Part shown: positions 6,183 to 11,275 of the stretch, piece by piece
Position numbering within the stretch: the first letter of the stretch is position 1
Layout: every line of letters begins with the position of its first letter
DNA from: JBKEDC01 sp047974225
GTDB taxonomy: Bacteria > Bacteroidota > Bacteroidia > Bacteroidales > Prolixibacteraceae
Assembly: GCA_047974225.1 (NCBI GenBank)
Contig: JBKECD010000198.1
Coordinates: 1-11,275, forward strand
DNA length: 11,275 nt
Direction: 5' to 3'
Position numbers and translations under genes: made by a program
The notes under the pieces: model-generated
Told to the model about the DNA's origin: nothing
Databases searched by the model: none
Seen by the model: only the letters and a program-made list of their open reading frames with translations

Positions 6183-6214
6183 CAAAAATAAGGCTAAAAG
6201 ATGAACTTTACAAA
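6183..6214 (-). promoter_or_regulatory. Bacteroidota-type promoter for the cvfB-like unit
   Basis: The minus strand has TTTG (6214-6211), a 20-nt spacer, then TATTTTTG (6190-6183), matching the Bacteroidota sigma consensus TTTG-N19..21-TAnnTTTG in both boxes and spacing. It points toward the cvfB-like gene and probably also serves the AlbA_2 gene and topB. It is the best promoter match in the window. Confidence 0.7.
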
Positions 6215-6268
6215 TGCAAAAAAAAGGTACAACGACCATCAAAATCGCTACACCTTCTCCGTAAAGTC

Positions 6269-6556
6269 TATTTTTTCTCCTAAAAACCATTTGGTGAAAA
6301 CGAGCAAAAATGTTTTTTGCCCCAAAAACCATTTGGTGAAAACAAGCAAAAATGTTTTTTGCCCCAAAAACCATTTGGTGAAAACAAGCAAAAATGTTTT
6401 TTCTCCCAAAAACCATTTGGTGAAAACAAGCAAAAATGTTTTTTGCCCCAAAAACCATTTGGTGAAAACAAGCAAAAATGTTTTTTGCCCCAAAAACCAT
6501 TTGGTGAAAACAAGCAAAAATATTTTTTCTCCCAAAAACCATTTGGTGGAAGTATC
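6269..6556. repeat. 42-bp tandem array, six full units plus partial ends
   Basis: The marker CCATTTGGTG recurs at 6287, 6329, 6371, 6413, 6455, 6497 and 6539, exactly 42 bp apart. Units have no variable spacers. Each contains GCAAAAA-TGT-TTTTTGC-type and ACCA-TT-TGGT-type inverted repeats. At one dinucleotide the units alternate between 'GC' (TTTTTTGCCCC) and 'CT' (TTTTTTCTCCC) in the order CT, GC, GC, CT, GC, GC, CT, giving a 126-bp higher-order period. The last unit decays into similar but diverged sequence after 6548. Because 42 is a multiple of three and the unit has few stops, five of six frames stay open, but no frame resembles a known protein. The array lies between the stop of the Crp-like gene and the promoter of the cvfB-like gene; apart from that promoter, the leader and copy F, nothing else is seen in 6104-6607. 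Confidence 0.95.
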
Positions 6557-6607
6557 AAAAATTACTTTTTCGCTGTATTCTTTTATTTCATTATGGGTGT
6601 TTCCCCC

Positions 6608-7171
6608 TTAGCCTTTCAAAATATCTGACTTAATCCGTGAAAGAGTTTCTGGGGTGATGCCGAGATAGGAGGCGATGTGCATGTTGGGGATGCGTTGTGT
6701 GAGTTCCATATGATTTTCAAGCATATCACGCAGTTTCACTTTGCCTGATTGTTTCAACTCATTAATCATATTGATCGCCTTATTGGCGATGTGAAACAAC
6801 ACAAAAATAGCTACCAATGCCAATTCGTGGTTATCGGAAACCAGCTCCAGCATGTCTTTATGCGTAAAGTAAGTTACCACCGAATCTTCTAGGCATTCAC
6901 ATGAGTTCGGACGACGTTTCACGGGGTTCATGCCGTGTAAGGTTGATGTAAAATCATTTTCGGGTGTAATCCAAAGGGTGATGTCTTTCCCTTTTTCATC
7001 CACTTTATACACTCTGACTAATCCTTCATTGACGAAGAAATAATCATCGCAACCATCATCTTTCACAAAGAGGTGCTCCCCTTTTTTGTATTCTTTGATT
7101 ACAATTCGTTCGTTGATCAGCTGCTCAGCCTCTTCGCTCAAATCAAGATATTGCTTTAAATAATTAATCAT
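6608..7171 (-). CDS. Crp/Fnr-family transcriptional regulator
   Basis: The 187-residue protein has a cyclic-nucleotide-binding-like beta roll at about 15-120 (YKKGEHLFVKDDGCDDYFFV, NEGLVRVYKVDEKGKDITLW, SVVTYFTHKDMLEL). A long dimer helix spans about 112-155 and a C-terminal helix-turn-helix is at about 163-185 (MHIASYLGITPETLSRIKSD). The length is normal for the short Crp-like regulators common in Bacteroidota. The canonical cAMP-contact R-x-A/S phosphate cassette is not evident, so the effector is unknown and may not be cAMP. No Cys cluster for an Fe-S cluster is seen (only C41, C91 and C93). It is separated from the OmpA-like gene by a terminator and has its own candidate promoter and operator at 7191-7232, so it is probably a single-gene unit. 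Its targets are not known from the sequence. Confidence 0.9.
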   Translation of the reverse strand: MINYLKQYLDLSEEAEQLINERIVIKEYKKGEHLFVKDDGCDDYFFVNEGLVRVYKVDEKGKDITLWITPENDFTSTLHGMNPVKRRPNSCECLEDSVVTYFTHKDMLELVSDNHELALVAIFVLFHIANKAINMINELKQSGKVKLRDMLENHMELTQRIPNMHIASYLGITPETLSRIKSDILKG

Positions 7172-7190
7172 AGGTTTGTTCTTTAGACTC

Positions 7191-7198
7191 CAAAATTA
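7191..7198 (-). promoter_or_regulatory. Candidate -7 box (TAATTTTG) of the Crp-like gene
   Basis: The minus strand reads TAATTTTG, a TAnnTTTG match 20 bp before the ATG at 7171. No TTTG sits at the usual -33 spacing; instead the inverted repeat 7211-7232 occupies that region. Confidence 0.45.
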
Positions 7199-7210
7199 AA
7201 AAAAGATTCC

Positions 7211-7232
7211 TTTTGTCGGTCTTTTGACAAAA
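7211..7232. promoter_or_regulatory. Candidate operator: TTTTGTC-N8-GACAAAA
   Basis: A perfect 7-bp-arm inverted repeat of 22 bp total length, the size bound by Crp/Fnr dimers. It is centred about 35 bp upstream of the start predicted from the -7 match and directly precedes the Crp-like gene. Autoregulation by that protein is the simplest reading; it is an inference from position and symmetry. Confidence 0.5.
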
Positions 7233-7278
7233 AATATTTAGTTGTATTTTGCATCCTTTCTCCTTGAAAAGAATTGTA

Positions 7279-7302
7279 GGGGGTCAGTAAACACTAACCC
7301 CC
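7279..7302 (-). terminator. Candidate intrinsic terminator after the OmpA-like gene
   Basis: On the minus strand GGGGGTTAGT, loop GTTT, ACTGACCCCC forms a 10-bp stem with one G-U wobble, followed by TACAATTCTTTTC. The T run is imperfect, but the stem is strong, and it lies 25 bp after the OmpA-like stop and before the Crp-like promoter. Confidence 0.65.
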
Positions 7303-7305
7303 CAG

Positions 7306-7328
7306 CTTTCAATTCTCAATTTTCAACT
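7306..7328 (-). repeat. Heptamer array TTGARAA x3 abutting the OmpA-like stop codon
   Basis: On the minus strand the TAG stop is followed directly by TTGAAAA, TTGAGAA and TTGAAAG. It shares the AGTTGA start and 7-nt unit of the array at 5255-5280 and likewise places TGA in all three frames. Confidence 0.8.
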
Positions 7329-9444
7329 AATATCGTCCGAAATCGTAAATCCACATATTTACATTTTCAGGCTTCTTTTGCAGTTCTTTGAGTCGTTCGC
7401 TCGCATCATTCAGGCTTGAGAAACCTTCGAGTGCCACCGCATAGAAATCGCCACGGATGCGCCCGAGCAGAATACATTCCACATCTTGATGCCTCAAATC
7501 ATCATAGAATCGCAACGCCACTTGCTCGCTTTTGAAGCTGCCTGAAATGAGGAAGAAGCGATTGCCACTAGCCTTGATTGCAGCATCAATTTCTGCCTGA
7601 CGAGCACCCAAAGACGTTACTCGGTCGAACTTGATTTCAGTGCGTCGGTTGGCGAAATGCATTTCTTCGGGACAGTTCACACCGTTTCCACAATGGTTGA
7701 GCAGACGAGTTTCCCCAAACCCAACGCTTGTGATGCGATTTGAAGCAATGCCATTCTCGATGAGATATTCACGACAGGATGCAGAACGCTTCTGCGACAG
7801 TGTCATGTTGTAGGCATCCGATCCGCGCGAGTCGGTGTGCGAACGAAGTTCGACAATCACCTCGGCATTTTCCTTCATAATATTGACCAGCTTATTGAGC
7901 TCGAGTTTCGATTCTGGCATGAGCGTCCATTTCGCCAGCTCATAGTTGATGTTTTTCAACTCAAACACGGCATCTTTCTTGTCGGGATAAAGCACCACCG
8001 TTTCCTTGTCCATGCCATAGGGCAATCCGATGGTGTTTTTGATGACACGCGTCATGAAAAATCCGTCGGCTTCCACCCGCAATTGATTTTCGGCATTGGC
8101 AGCCAATTCCACCAAGGCATAATCCATGTCGCCCTCCCAAGTTTGCCCATCGGTGAGGTTTCTCACCTTGAAACTAGGCAATGGCTGATGGGTTTCACCA
8201 TCGAGCACATAAAGCTGCAAGGCATGCACCCCCTCCATGCGGAAGAGCAAATTTTTGGAATGATAGTGCGCCGTTTGGCTGAGCGTGCGATAGGCTTCTT
8301 TGTTTGCCGTAACGGTGTAATCAATATCTGATTCGATTTCAAATTGGAAGGCGCCTTCATCATCGGAAAGCACCGAAGCCACCATGATGCTATCTGCATC
8401 GAAGAGCTGCACATTGACCCCCGACACAGGCAAGCCGCTGATTTTGTCCACCGCCGTTCCGAGCAAGTCGGTTGTCCACGCCGCCAGCTTAATCATAAAG
8501 ATATCATCTAGCCCCCTCGCCCCTTCTCGATTTGAGGCTAACGCCCCAAAACGCTTGTTTTCAGAAAGGGTGATGGAGAAATCATCTGATGCCGAGTTGA
8601 TAGGCTCGGGCAGCAATATGGGTGCAGAGAAACTGCCACTGGCTGTTTTGCGCGACATATAAATATCGAGTCCCCCTTTTCCACCGCTTCGATTAGAGGT
8701 GAAAAATAGCTCATCTTCGGAACTCATGAAGGGATAAAGTTCGTCTTTATCGGTGTTCACCGCACTGCCCAGATTGACTGGTTCGCGCCACTGACCGCCC
8801 ACAAACTGCGACATATAGATGTCATGCCCCCCGAAACCATCCTCCATATCGCTAGCGAAATAGAGCACATCGCCCTTGGCGTTGGTGGTGGGGTGCACCA
8901 CCGAAAAACCTTTGACATTGTGTGGGAATGGCGTTGATTTCCGACTGACAGGGTCATACATATCAAGCTTCAACTCCACCATTCTCTTTTTGAAGACTTT
9001 GTTTTTCACCTCGGCTTCATCGAAAGAGGAGCGAGTGATGAAATAGCAGCCCGCAGCGGAACTATAACAGAGTGGACCGTCATGATAGCGCGACGTTTTC
9101 TCGCGGTCGAACACCACCGTGGAAACCACCTGCCCATTGTGGTCGAGCTCTGCACGCCGAATCCGATAGAAAGCCTTCGGCTCTTTGGTTTGATTTTCCT
9201 CTTCTTTGATTTCATCAATCCGTGAGTAATATAACGTATCCCCCACAATCATCGGTCCAAACTCACTCTTAGTCGAGTTGCCCGGGAAAGGAATTACTTC
9301 CGCCGACTCAAATTGCGCATAAGCAAAGCCCCCTCCGACTCCCCCGAAAGGGGAGAGCAGGAACAGAAGTAAAGCCCCCCTCCAGCTCCCCCCAAGGGGA
9401 GAGGGTAAAGGCACAGATTTTAAATGTTTCAATAATGATTTCAT
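7327..9444 (-). CDS. PD40 - carboxypeptidase-regulatory-like - OmpA - SPOR envelope protein (PorE-like)
   Basis: The 705-residue protein is probably exported and tethers a T9SS-linked surface complex to peptidoglycan. The signal peptide ends F-A-Y-A|Q near residue 43. Residues about 60-320 hold PD40/WD40-like propeller repeats (GDVLYFASDMEDGFGGHDIY, DELFFTSNRSGGKGGLDIYM, FGALASNREGARGLDDIFMI). Residues about 325-400 look like a carboxypeptidase-regulatory-type beta sandwich (ISGLPVSGVNVQLFDADS). An OmpA C-like peptidoglycan-binding domain is at about 495-607 (ELRSHTDSRGSDAYNMTLSQ with D537, and ANRRTEIKF). A SPOR-type domain is at about 628-703 (RFFLISGSFKSEQVALRF, GDFYAVALEGFSS). P. gingivalis PorE has TPR-PD40-CRD-OmpA; here no TPR is seen and a SPOR domain is added. 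Its signal peptide is largely built from two in-frame REP elements. It lies 67 bp after the PorP-like gene, so they probably form one transcript ended at 7279-7302. The start is chosen by the n-region M-K-S-L-L-K-H-L-K and the leader shared with the PorP-like gene. Confidence 0.9.
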   Translation of the reverse strand: MKSLLKHLKSVPLPSPLGGSWRGALLLFLLSPFGGVGGGFAYAQFESAEVIPFPGNSTKSEFGPMIVGDTLYYSRIDEIKEEENQTKEPKAFYRIRRAELDHNGQVVSTVVFDREKTSRYHDGPLCYSSAAGCYFITRSSFDEAEVKNKVFKKRMVELKLDMYDPVSRKSTPFPHNVKGFSVVHPTTNAKGDVLYFASDMEDGFGGHDIYMSQFVGGQWREPVNLGSAVNTDKDELYPFMSSEDELFFTSNRSGGKGGLDIYMSRKTASGSFSAPILLPEPINSASDDFSITLSENKRFGALASNREGARGLDDIFMIKLAAWTTDLLGTAVDKISGLPVSGVNVQLFDADSIMVASVLSDDEGAFQFEIESDIDYTVTANKEAYRTLSQTAHYHSKNLLFRMEGVHALQLYVLDGETHQPLPSFKVRNLTDGQTWEGDMDYALVELAANAENQLRVEADGFFMTRVIKNTIGLPYGMDKETVVLYPDKKDAVFELKNINYELAKWTLMPESKLELNKLVNIMKENAEVIVELRSHTDSRGSDAYNMTLSQKRSASCREYLIENGIASNRITSVGFGETRLLNHCGNGVNCPEEMHFANRRTEIKFDRVTSLGARQAEIDAAIKASGNRFFLISGSFKSEQVALRFYDDLRHQDVECILLGRIRGDFYAVALEGFSSLNDASERLKELQKKPENVNMWIYDFGRY
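9325..9357 (+). repeat. REP-like element (copy C) in the OmpA-like signal peptide
   Basis: AAAGCCCCCTCCGACTCCCC, then CGAAAGGGGAGAGC. Read on the minus strand it encodes L-S-P-F-G-G-V-G-G-G-F just before the A-Y-A cleavage site. It uses a different reading frame from copy B next to it. Confidence 0.9.
9371..9415 (+). repeat. REP-like element (copy B) in the OmpA-like signal peptide
   Basis: AAAGCCCCCCTCCAGCTCCC, then CCCAAGGGGAGAGGG and TAAAGGCACA. On the minus strand it encodes V-P-L-P-S-P-L-G-G-S-W-R-G-A, directly after the n-region M-K-S-L-L-K-H-L-K-S. It is inverted relative to copy D, and the pair brackets the start codon. Confidence 0.9.
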
Positions 9445-9475
9445 GTAATTTGTATTTATATTTCAGCATAGTGGT

Positions 9476-9512
9476 TCTACTCTCCCCCTTCGGGGGAGTT
9501 GGAGGGGGCTTC
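9476..9512 (-). repeat. REP-like element (copy D) after the PorP-like stop
   Basis: On the minus strand the TAG stop of the PorP-like gene runs straight into AAGCCCCCTCCAACTCCCCC, then GAAGGGGGAGAG. It fills the gap before the OmpA-like gene. CTCCCCC/GGGGGAG makes a strong 7-bp stem, but no T run follows. Confidence 0.9.
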
Positions 9513-10513
9513 TAATAGTATCTCGGCGAGCGATAAATGTTTTTCGTTACATTCAGCTCATAAGACACCATGAGCTCATGCACTCCCATGCTATTAGCAT
9601 AGATGCCTTTGTTGGAAAAATCAATCGAATAGCCCACACGGAGTTTTTCATCTATGATGAATTGCAGATTAGCGCCAAATCCCGCATCGAGACGATACAT
9701 GCCGCCAAACCAAAACTTCTCTTTGATGAGGAAATTCGCATTAAAATCCACATTCAGCGGAGCGCCAGCCACCATGCGGACAGCTGTCGAGGGCTTAAAC
9801 TTAAATTCATCGGTGAGCGTGAAGACATATCCTCCCATGAACGTCCAATGGCGCAAGTCGGATTGGATATTCCAATCCTTATTAGTATCATTTTCCACAT
9901 TGTGCTCAATCATTTTGGGGATTGAAGCCCCGAAATAATAGAGGTCATCATACAAGAAAACCCCAAAGCCAAAGTTGGGCATAAAGGATTGCTCAATCAG
10001 CCCTTGAAAGGCGGGGTCATCGACATCCTGCACCTTATGAGCACCTAGGTCGTTAAAATAATTTGAAAAACCAGCTTTCAATCCCAGACGGAGCTTCGTG
10101 CCACGGTCATTCAACTGCAACATATAGGAGTAGTCGGCATAGACCGCCAGTCGGTTGATATTCCCAAATCGGTCGTCCATCACCGAAGCACCAAATGCCA
10201 TGTTGTCGTTCTTCATCGGCGCTTGAAACGACAGTGTGTTGGTGGTCGGAGCTTTATCCACACCGAGCCATTGGTTGCGTGTGAGTGCCGTTACACCGAT
10301 ACCATCCCACGTGCCGACATAAGCAGGGTTCACCAGCTGAATGTTGAACATGTATTGGGTGTAGAGCGGGTCTTGCTGTGCTCGTGCAAAGTGCGAAGTG
10401 CCGAGTGCAAAGCACAAAAACAGAAGCCCCCTCCAACCTCCCCCGAGGGGGGAGGCTTTAGAGGCACTAGGTTGCAAAAGTATTGTTCTAAATTTTCTAA
10501 TCGTATTTTTCAT
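9512..10513 (-). CDS. PorP/SprF-family outer-membrane protein
   Basis: The 333-residue protein belongs to the PorP/SprF family, outer-membrane beta-barrel-like partners of T9SS type B adhesins that help retain or display them on the surface. After the signal peptide the mature part starts QQDPLYTQYMFNIQLVNPAY, the family hallmark (DPQYSQYMFN-type), and continues with GTWDGIGVTALTRNQWLGVD, SFQAPMKNDNMAFGASVMDD and FGFGVFLYDDLYYFGASIPK. The likely cleavage is after A-R-A near residue 45. The signal peptide region contains REP copy A in frame (S-P-L-G-G-G-W-R-G) followed by a GTGCGAAG-type repeat (A-L-G-T-S-H-F-A). The ATG at 10513 is chosen because its leader matches that of the OmpA-like gene; a longer in-frame start at 10585 would translate only the intergenic repeat. 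The gene lies 65 bp downstream of a CHU_C-domain gene, the usual partner arrangement. Confidence 0.9.
   Translation of the reverse strand: MKNTIRKFRTILLQPSASKASPLGGGWRGLLFLCFALGTSHFARAQQDPLYTQYMFNIQLVNPAYVGTWDGIGVTALTRNQWLGVDKAPTTNTLSFQAPMKNDNMAFGASVMDDRFGNINRLAVYADYSYMLQLNDRGTKLRLGLKAGFSNYFNDLGAHKVQDVDDPAFQGLIEQSFMPNFGFGVFLYDDLYYFGASIPKMIEHNVENDTNKDWNIQSDLRHWTFMGGYVFTLTDEFKFKPSTAVRMVAGAPLNVDFNANFLIKEKFWFGGMYRLDAGFGANLQFIIDEKLRVGYSIDFSNKGIYANSMGVHELMVSYELNVTKNIYRSPRYY
10385..10416. repeat. GTGCAAAG/GTGCGAAG repeat inside the PorP-like signal peptide
   Basis: GTGCAAAGTGCGAAGTGCCG is followed by AGTGCAAAGCAC. On the minus strand it encodes the C-F-A-L-G-T-S-H-F-A part of the signal peptide. 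It is related to the intergenic repeat at 5237-5253, so a second dispersed repeat contributes coding sequence to this secretion signal. Confidence 0.7.
10423..10469 (+). repeat. REP-like element (copy A) in the PorP-like signal peptide
   Basis: AGAAGCCCCCTCCAACCTCC, then CCCGAGGGGGGAGGC, TTTAGAGGCAC. On the minus strand it encodes A-S-K-A-S-P-L-G-G-G-W-R-G-L. It is inverted relative to copy E, and the two bracket the start codon at 10513. Confidence 0.9.
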
Positions 10514-10538
10514 GTGATTGTATTTGTATAGTAGCATT

Positions 10539-10580
10539 GTGCCTTTACTCTCCCCCTTGGGGGAGTTGGAGGGGGCTTCT
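10539..10580 (-). repeat. REP-like element (copy E) after the CHU_C-domain stop
   Basis: On the minus strand the TAG stop of the upstream gene (10581-10579) runs into AAGCCCCCTCCAACTCCCCC, then AAGGGGGAGAG and TAAAGGCAC. It is nearly identical to copy D and occupies the gap before the PorP-like gene. Confidence 0.9.
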
Positions 10581-11275
10581 ACCAATTAATAAACACGACT
10601 CCTTTGTAAACCTTGCCGTCCACACGGAGAATGTAGATGTAGTTGTCGGCAGGCAATAATCCTGAGCCTACGCCCATCTTGCCATTCGACTTACCATCCC
10701 ACCATGCATCATCGCCCCATCGACCGACATCGCCATATCCTTCTTTTGAATAGACGAGGGCGTTCCAGCGGCTATAAACTTCGAGTTTCGCATCAGGATA
10801 TTTCGAGAGTCCTGTAATCACAAAGCGCTCATTATATCCATCGCCATTGGGCGAGAATCCGTCGGGGATGAACAGATATCCTTCGATATTCACCGAATCA
10901 CGCTGCTCACAACCATTGGCATCTGTCACCACCACTTCATAAGTTCCCTCACTCAAATTAGAGGCAGTAGCGGTGATTTGCTCCATGGCATCGTTCCACA
11001 AGTATTCATATCCTGGCGTTCCTCCCGTTGCTTTCACTTCGGCGATACCATCGTGGTATCGTTCGCCTGTTTCATGCTGAATCACCTCAACGGAAATTCG
11101 CAATGGTTCGGGCTGTGTGATGATAAATGTATCTACCATAGCTTCGCAACCATTGTCGGGCGTAACCGTTACGATATACATTCCCTCATCGAGATTGCTG
11201 ATGCTTGGCGTCGTTGCGCCTGTGTTCCACAGATAGCTGAAGGTAGCTCCTGTTTCTTCGTGGTCAATCACCGAC
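10579..11275 (-). CDS. Large T9SS surface protein, C-terminal end with SprB-type repeats and CHU_C sorting domain (partial)
   Basis: The last 231 residues of a longer protein are visible; its start lies beyond the window, and the GTG at 11271 is internal. Two SprB-type repeat units are seen: FSYLWNTGATTPSISNLDEG-M-Y-I-V-T-V and GTPGYEYLWNDAMEQITATA with S-N-L-S-E-G-T-Y-E-V-V-V-T-D-A-N-G-C. The end is a CHU_C / gliding-motility-associated type B T9SS sorting domain: FIPDGFSPNGDGYNERFVIT, KLEVYSRWNALVY, GYGDVGRWGDDAWWDGKSNG and LPADNYIYILRVDGKVYKG, with the C-terminus F-I-N-W. Proteins with this end are exported through the outer membrane by T9SS and attached at the surface, often as adhesins. 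The PorP/SprF-like gene immediately downstream is the expected partner. The stop codon is formed at the boundary of REP copy E. Confidence 0.92.
   Translation of the reverse strand, partial: SVIDHEETGATFSYLWNTGATTPSISNLDEGMYIVTVTPDNGCEAMVDTFIITQPEPLRISVEVIQHETGERYHDGIAEVKATGGTPGYEYLWNDAMEQITATASNLSEGTYEVVVTDANGCEQRDSVNIEGYLFIPDGFSPNGDGYNERFVITGLSKYPDAKLEVYSRWNALVYSKEGYGDVGRWGDDAWWDGKSNGKMGVGSGLLPADNYIYILRVDGKVYKGVVFINW

Noticed and set aside
6269..6556. CRISPR array
   Set aside because: The 42-bp units are contiguous and nearly identical with no variable spacers, and no cas gene is present.
6201..6611. Repeat protein encoded by the 42-bp array (long open frames on both strands)
   Set aside because: Openness follows from a 42-bp unit with few stops; five of six frames are open, none has a family match, and the flanking codons look non-coding.
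9476..9512. REP copies in gene gaps as intrinsic terminators
   Set aside because: The hairpins are strong but lack a following T run, occur in both orientations, and some lie inside coding sequence or leaders.

Overview
The window is a minus-strand-coded piece of a Bacteroidota chromosome. Three things point to that phylum. A gene cluster encodes type IX secretion system (T9SS) surface proteins: an adhesin end with a type B (CHU_C) sorting domain, a PorP/SprF-family protein and an OmpA-type protein. Promoters match the Bacteroidota -33 TTTG / -7 TAnnTTTG pattern. Start codons lack clear Shine-Dalgarno sequences. The genus cannot be told from this sequence. Every convincing gene is on the minus strand, so transcription runs from high to low coordinates.

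Layout in the direction of transcription. (1) 11275-7327: the C-terminal end of a large surface protein with SprB-type repeats and a CHU_C domain, then a PorP/SprF-like outer-membrane protein, then a PD40/OmpA/SPOR periplasmic protein, closed by a candidate intrinsic terminator at 7302-7279. (2) 7171-6608: a Crp/Fnr-type regulator with a possible autoregulatory operator. (3) 6607-6104: about 500 bp without a credible gene. It holds a 42-bp tandem array with a higher-order period of three units, a good promoter and one GC-rich palindromic repeat. (4) 6103-5261: a CvfB-like S1 RNA-binding protein. It is followed closely by an AlbA_2/GHKL-ATPase accessory regulator (5225-3855) and topoisomerase III (3797-1590). 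(5) 1589-1: the 5' half of methionyl-tRNA formyltransferase (fmt). The fmt start has been invaded by an accessory segment carrying a broken DUF1016/YhcG-type PD-(D/E)XK nuclease gene. A 104-bp stretch covering the fmt leader and first 27 codons is duplicated on both sides of the insert, so fmt is regenerated intact on the far side.

Three signals stand out. First, the insertion with a long (104 bp, 2 mismatches) target duplication in fmt. Second, a family of about 40-bp GC-rich REP-like palindromes, seven copies. They sit directly after stop codons and also lie in frame inside the signal-peptide coding regions of the PorP-like and OmpA-like genes. At both genes an inverted pair brackets the start codon in a 60-70 bp loop. 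Third, the 42-bp array, whose units follow a C-G-G-C-G-G-C pattern at one dinucleotide that decides whether a small hairpin can close. A separate heptamer repeat (TTGARAA, three copies) occurs at the 3' ends of two genes and supplies stop codons in all three frames.

Functionally the window mixes housekeeping genes (fmt, topB, cvfB-like), a T9SS-dependent surface-attachment module, two regulators and one decaying accessory nuclease gene. No complete defence system, RNA gene or CRISPR array was recognised.
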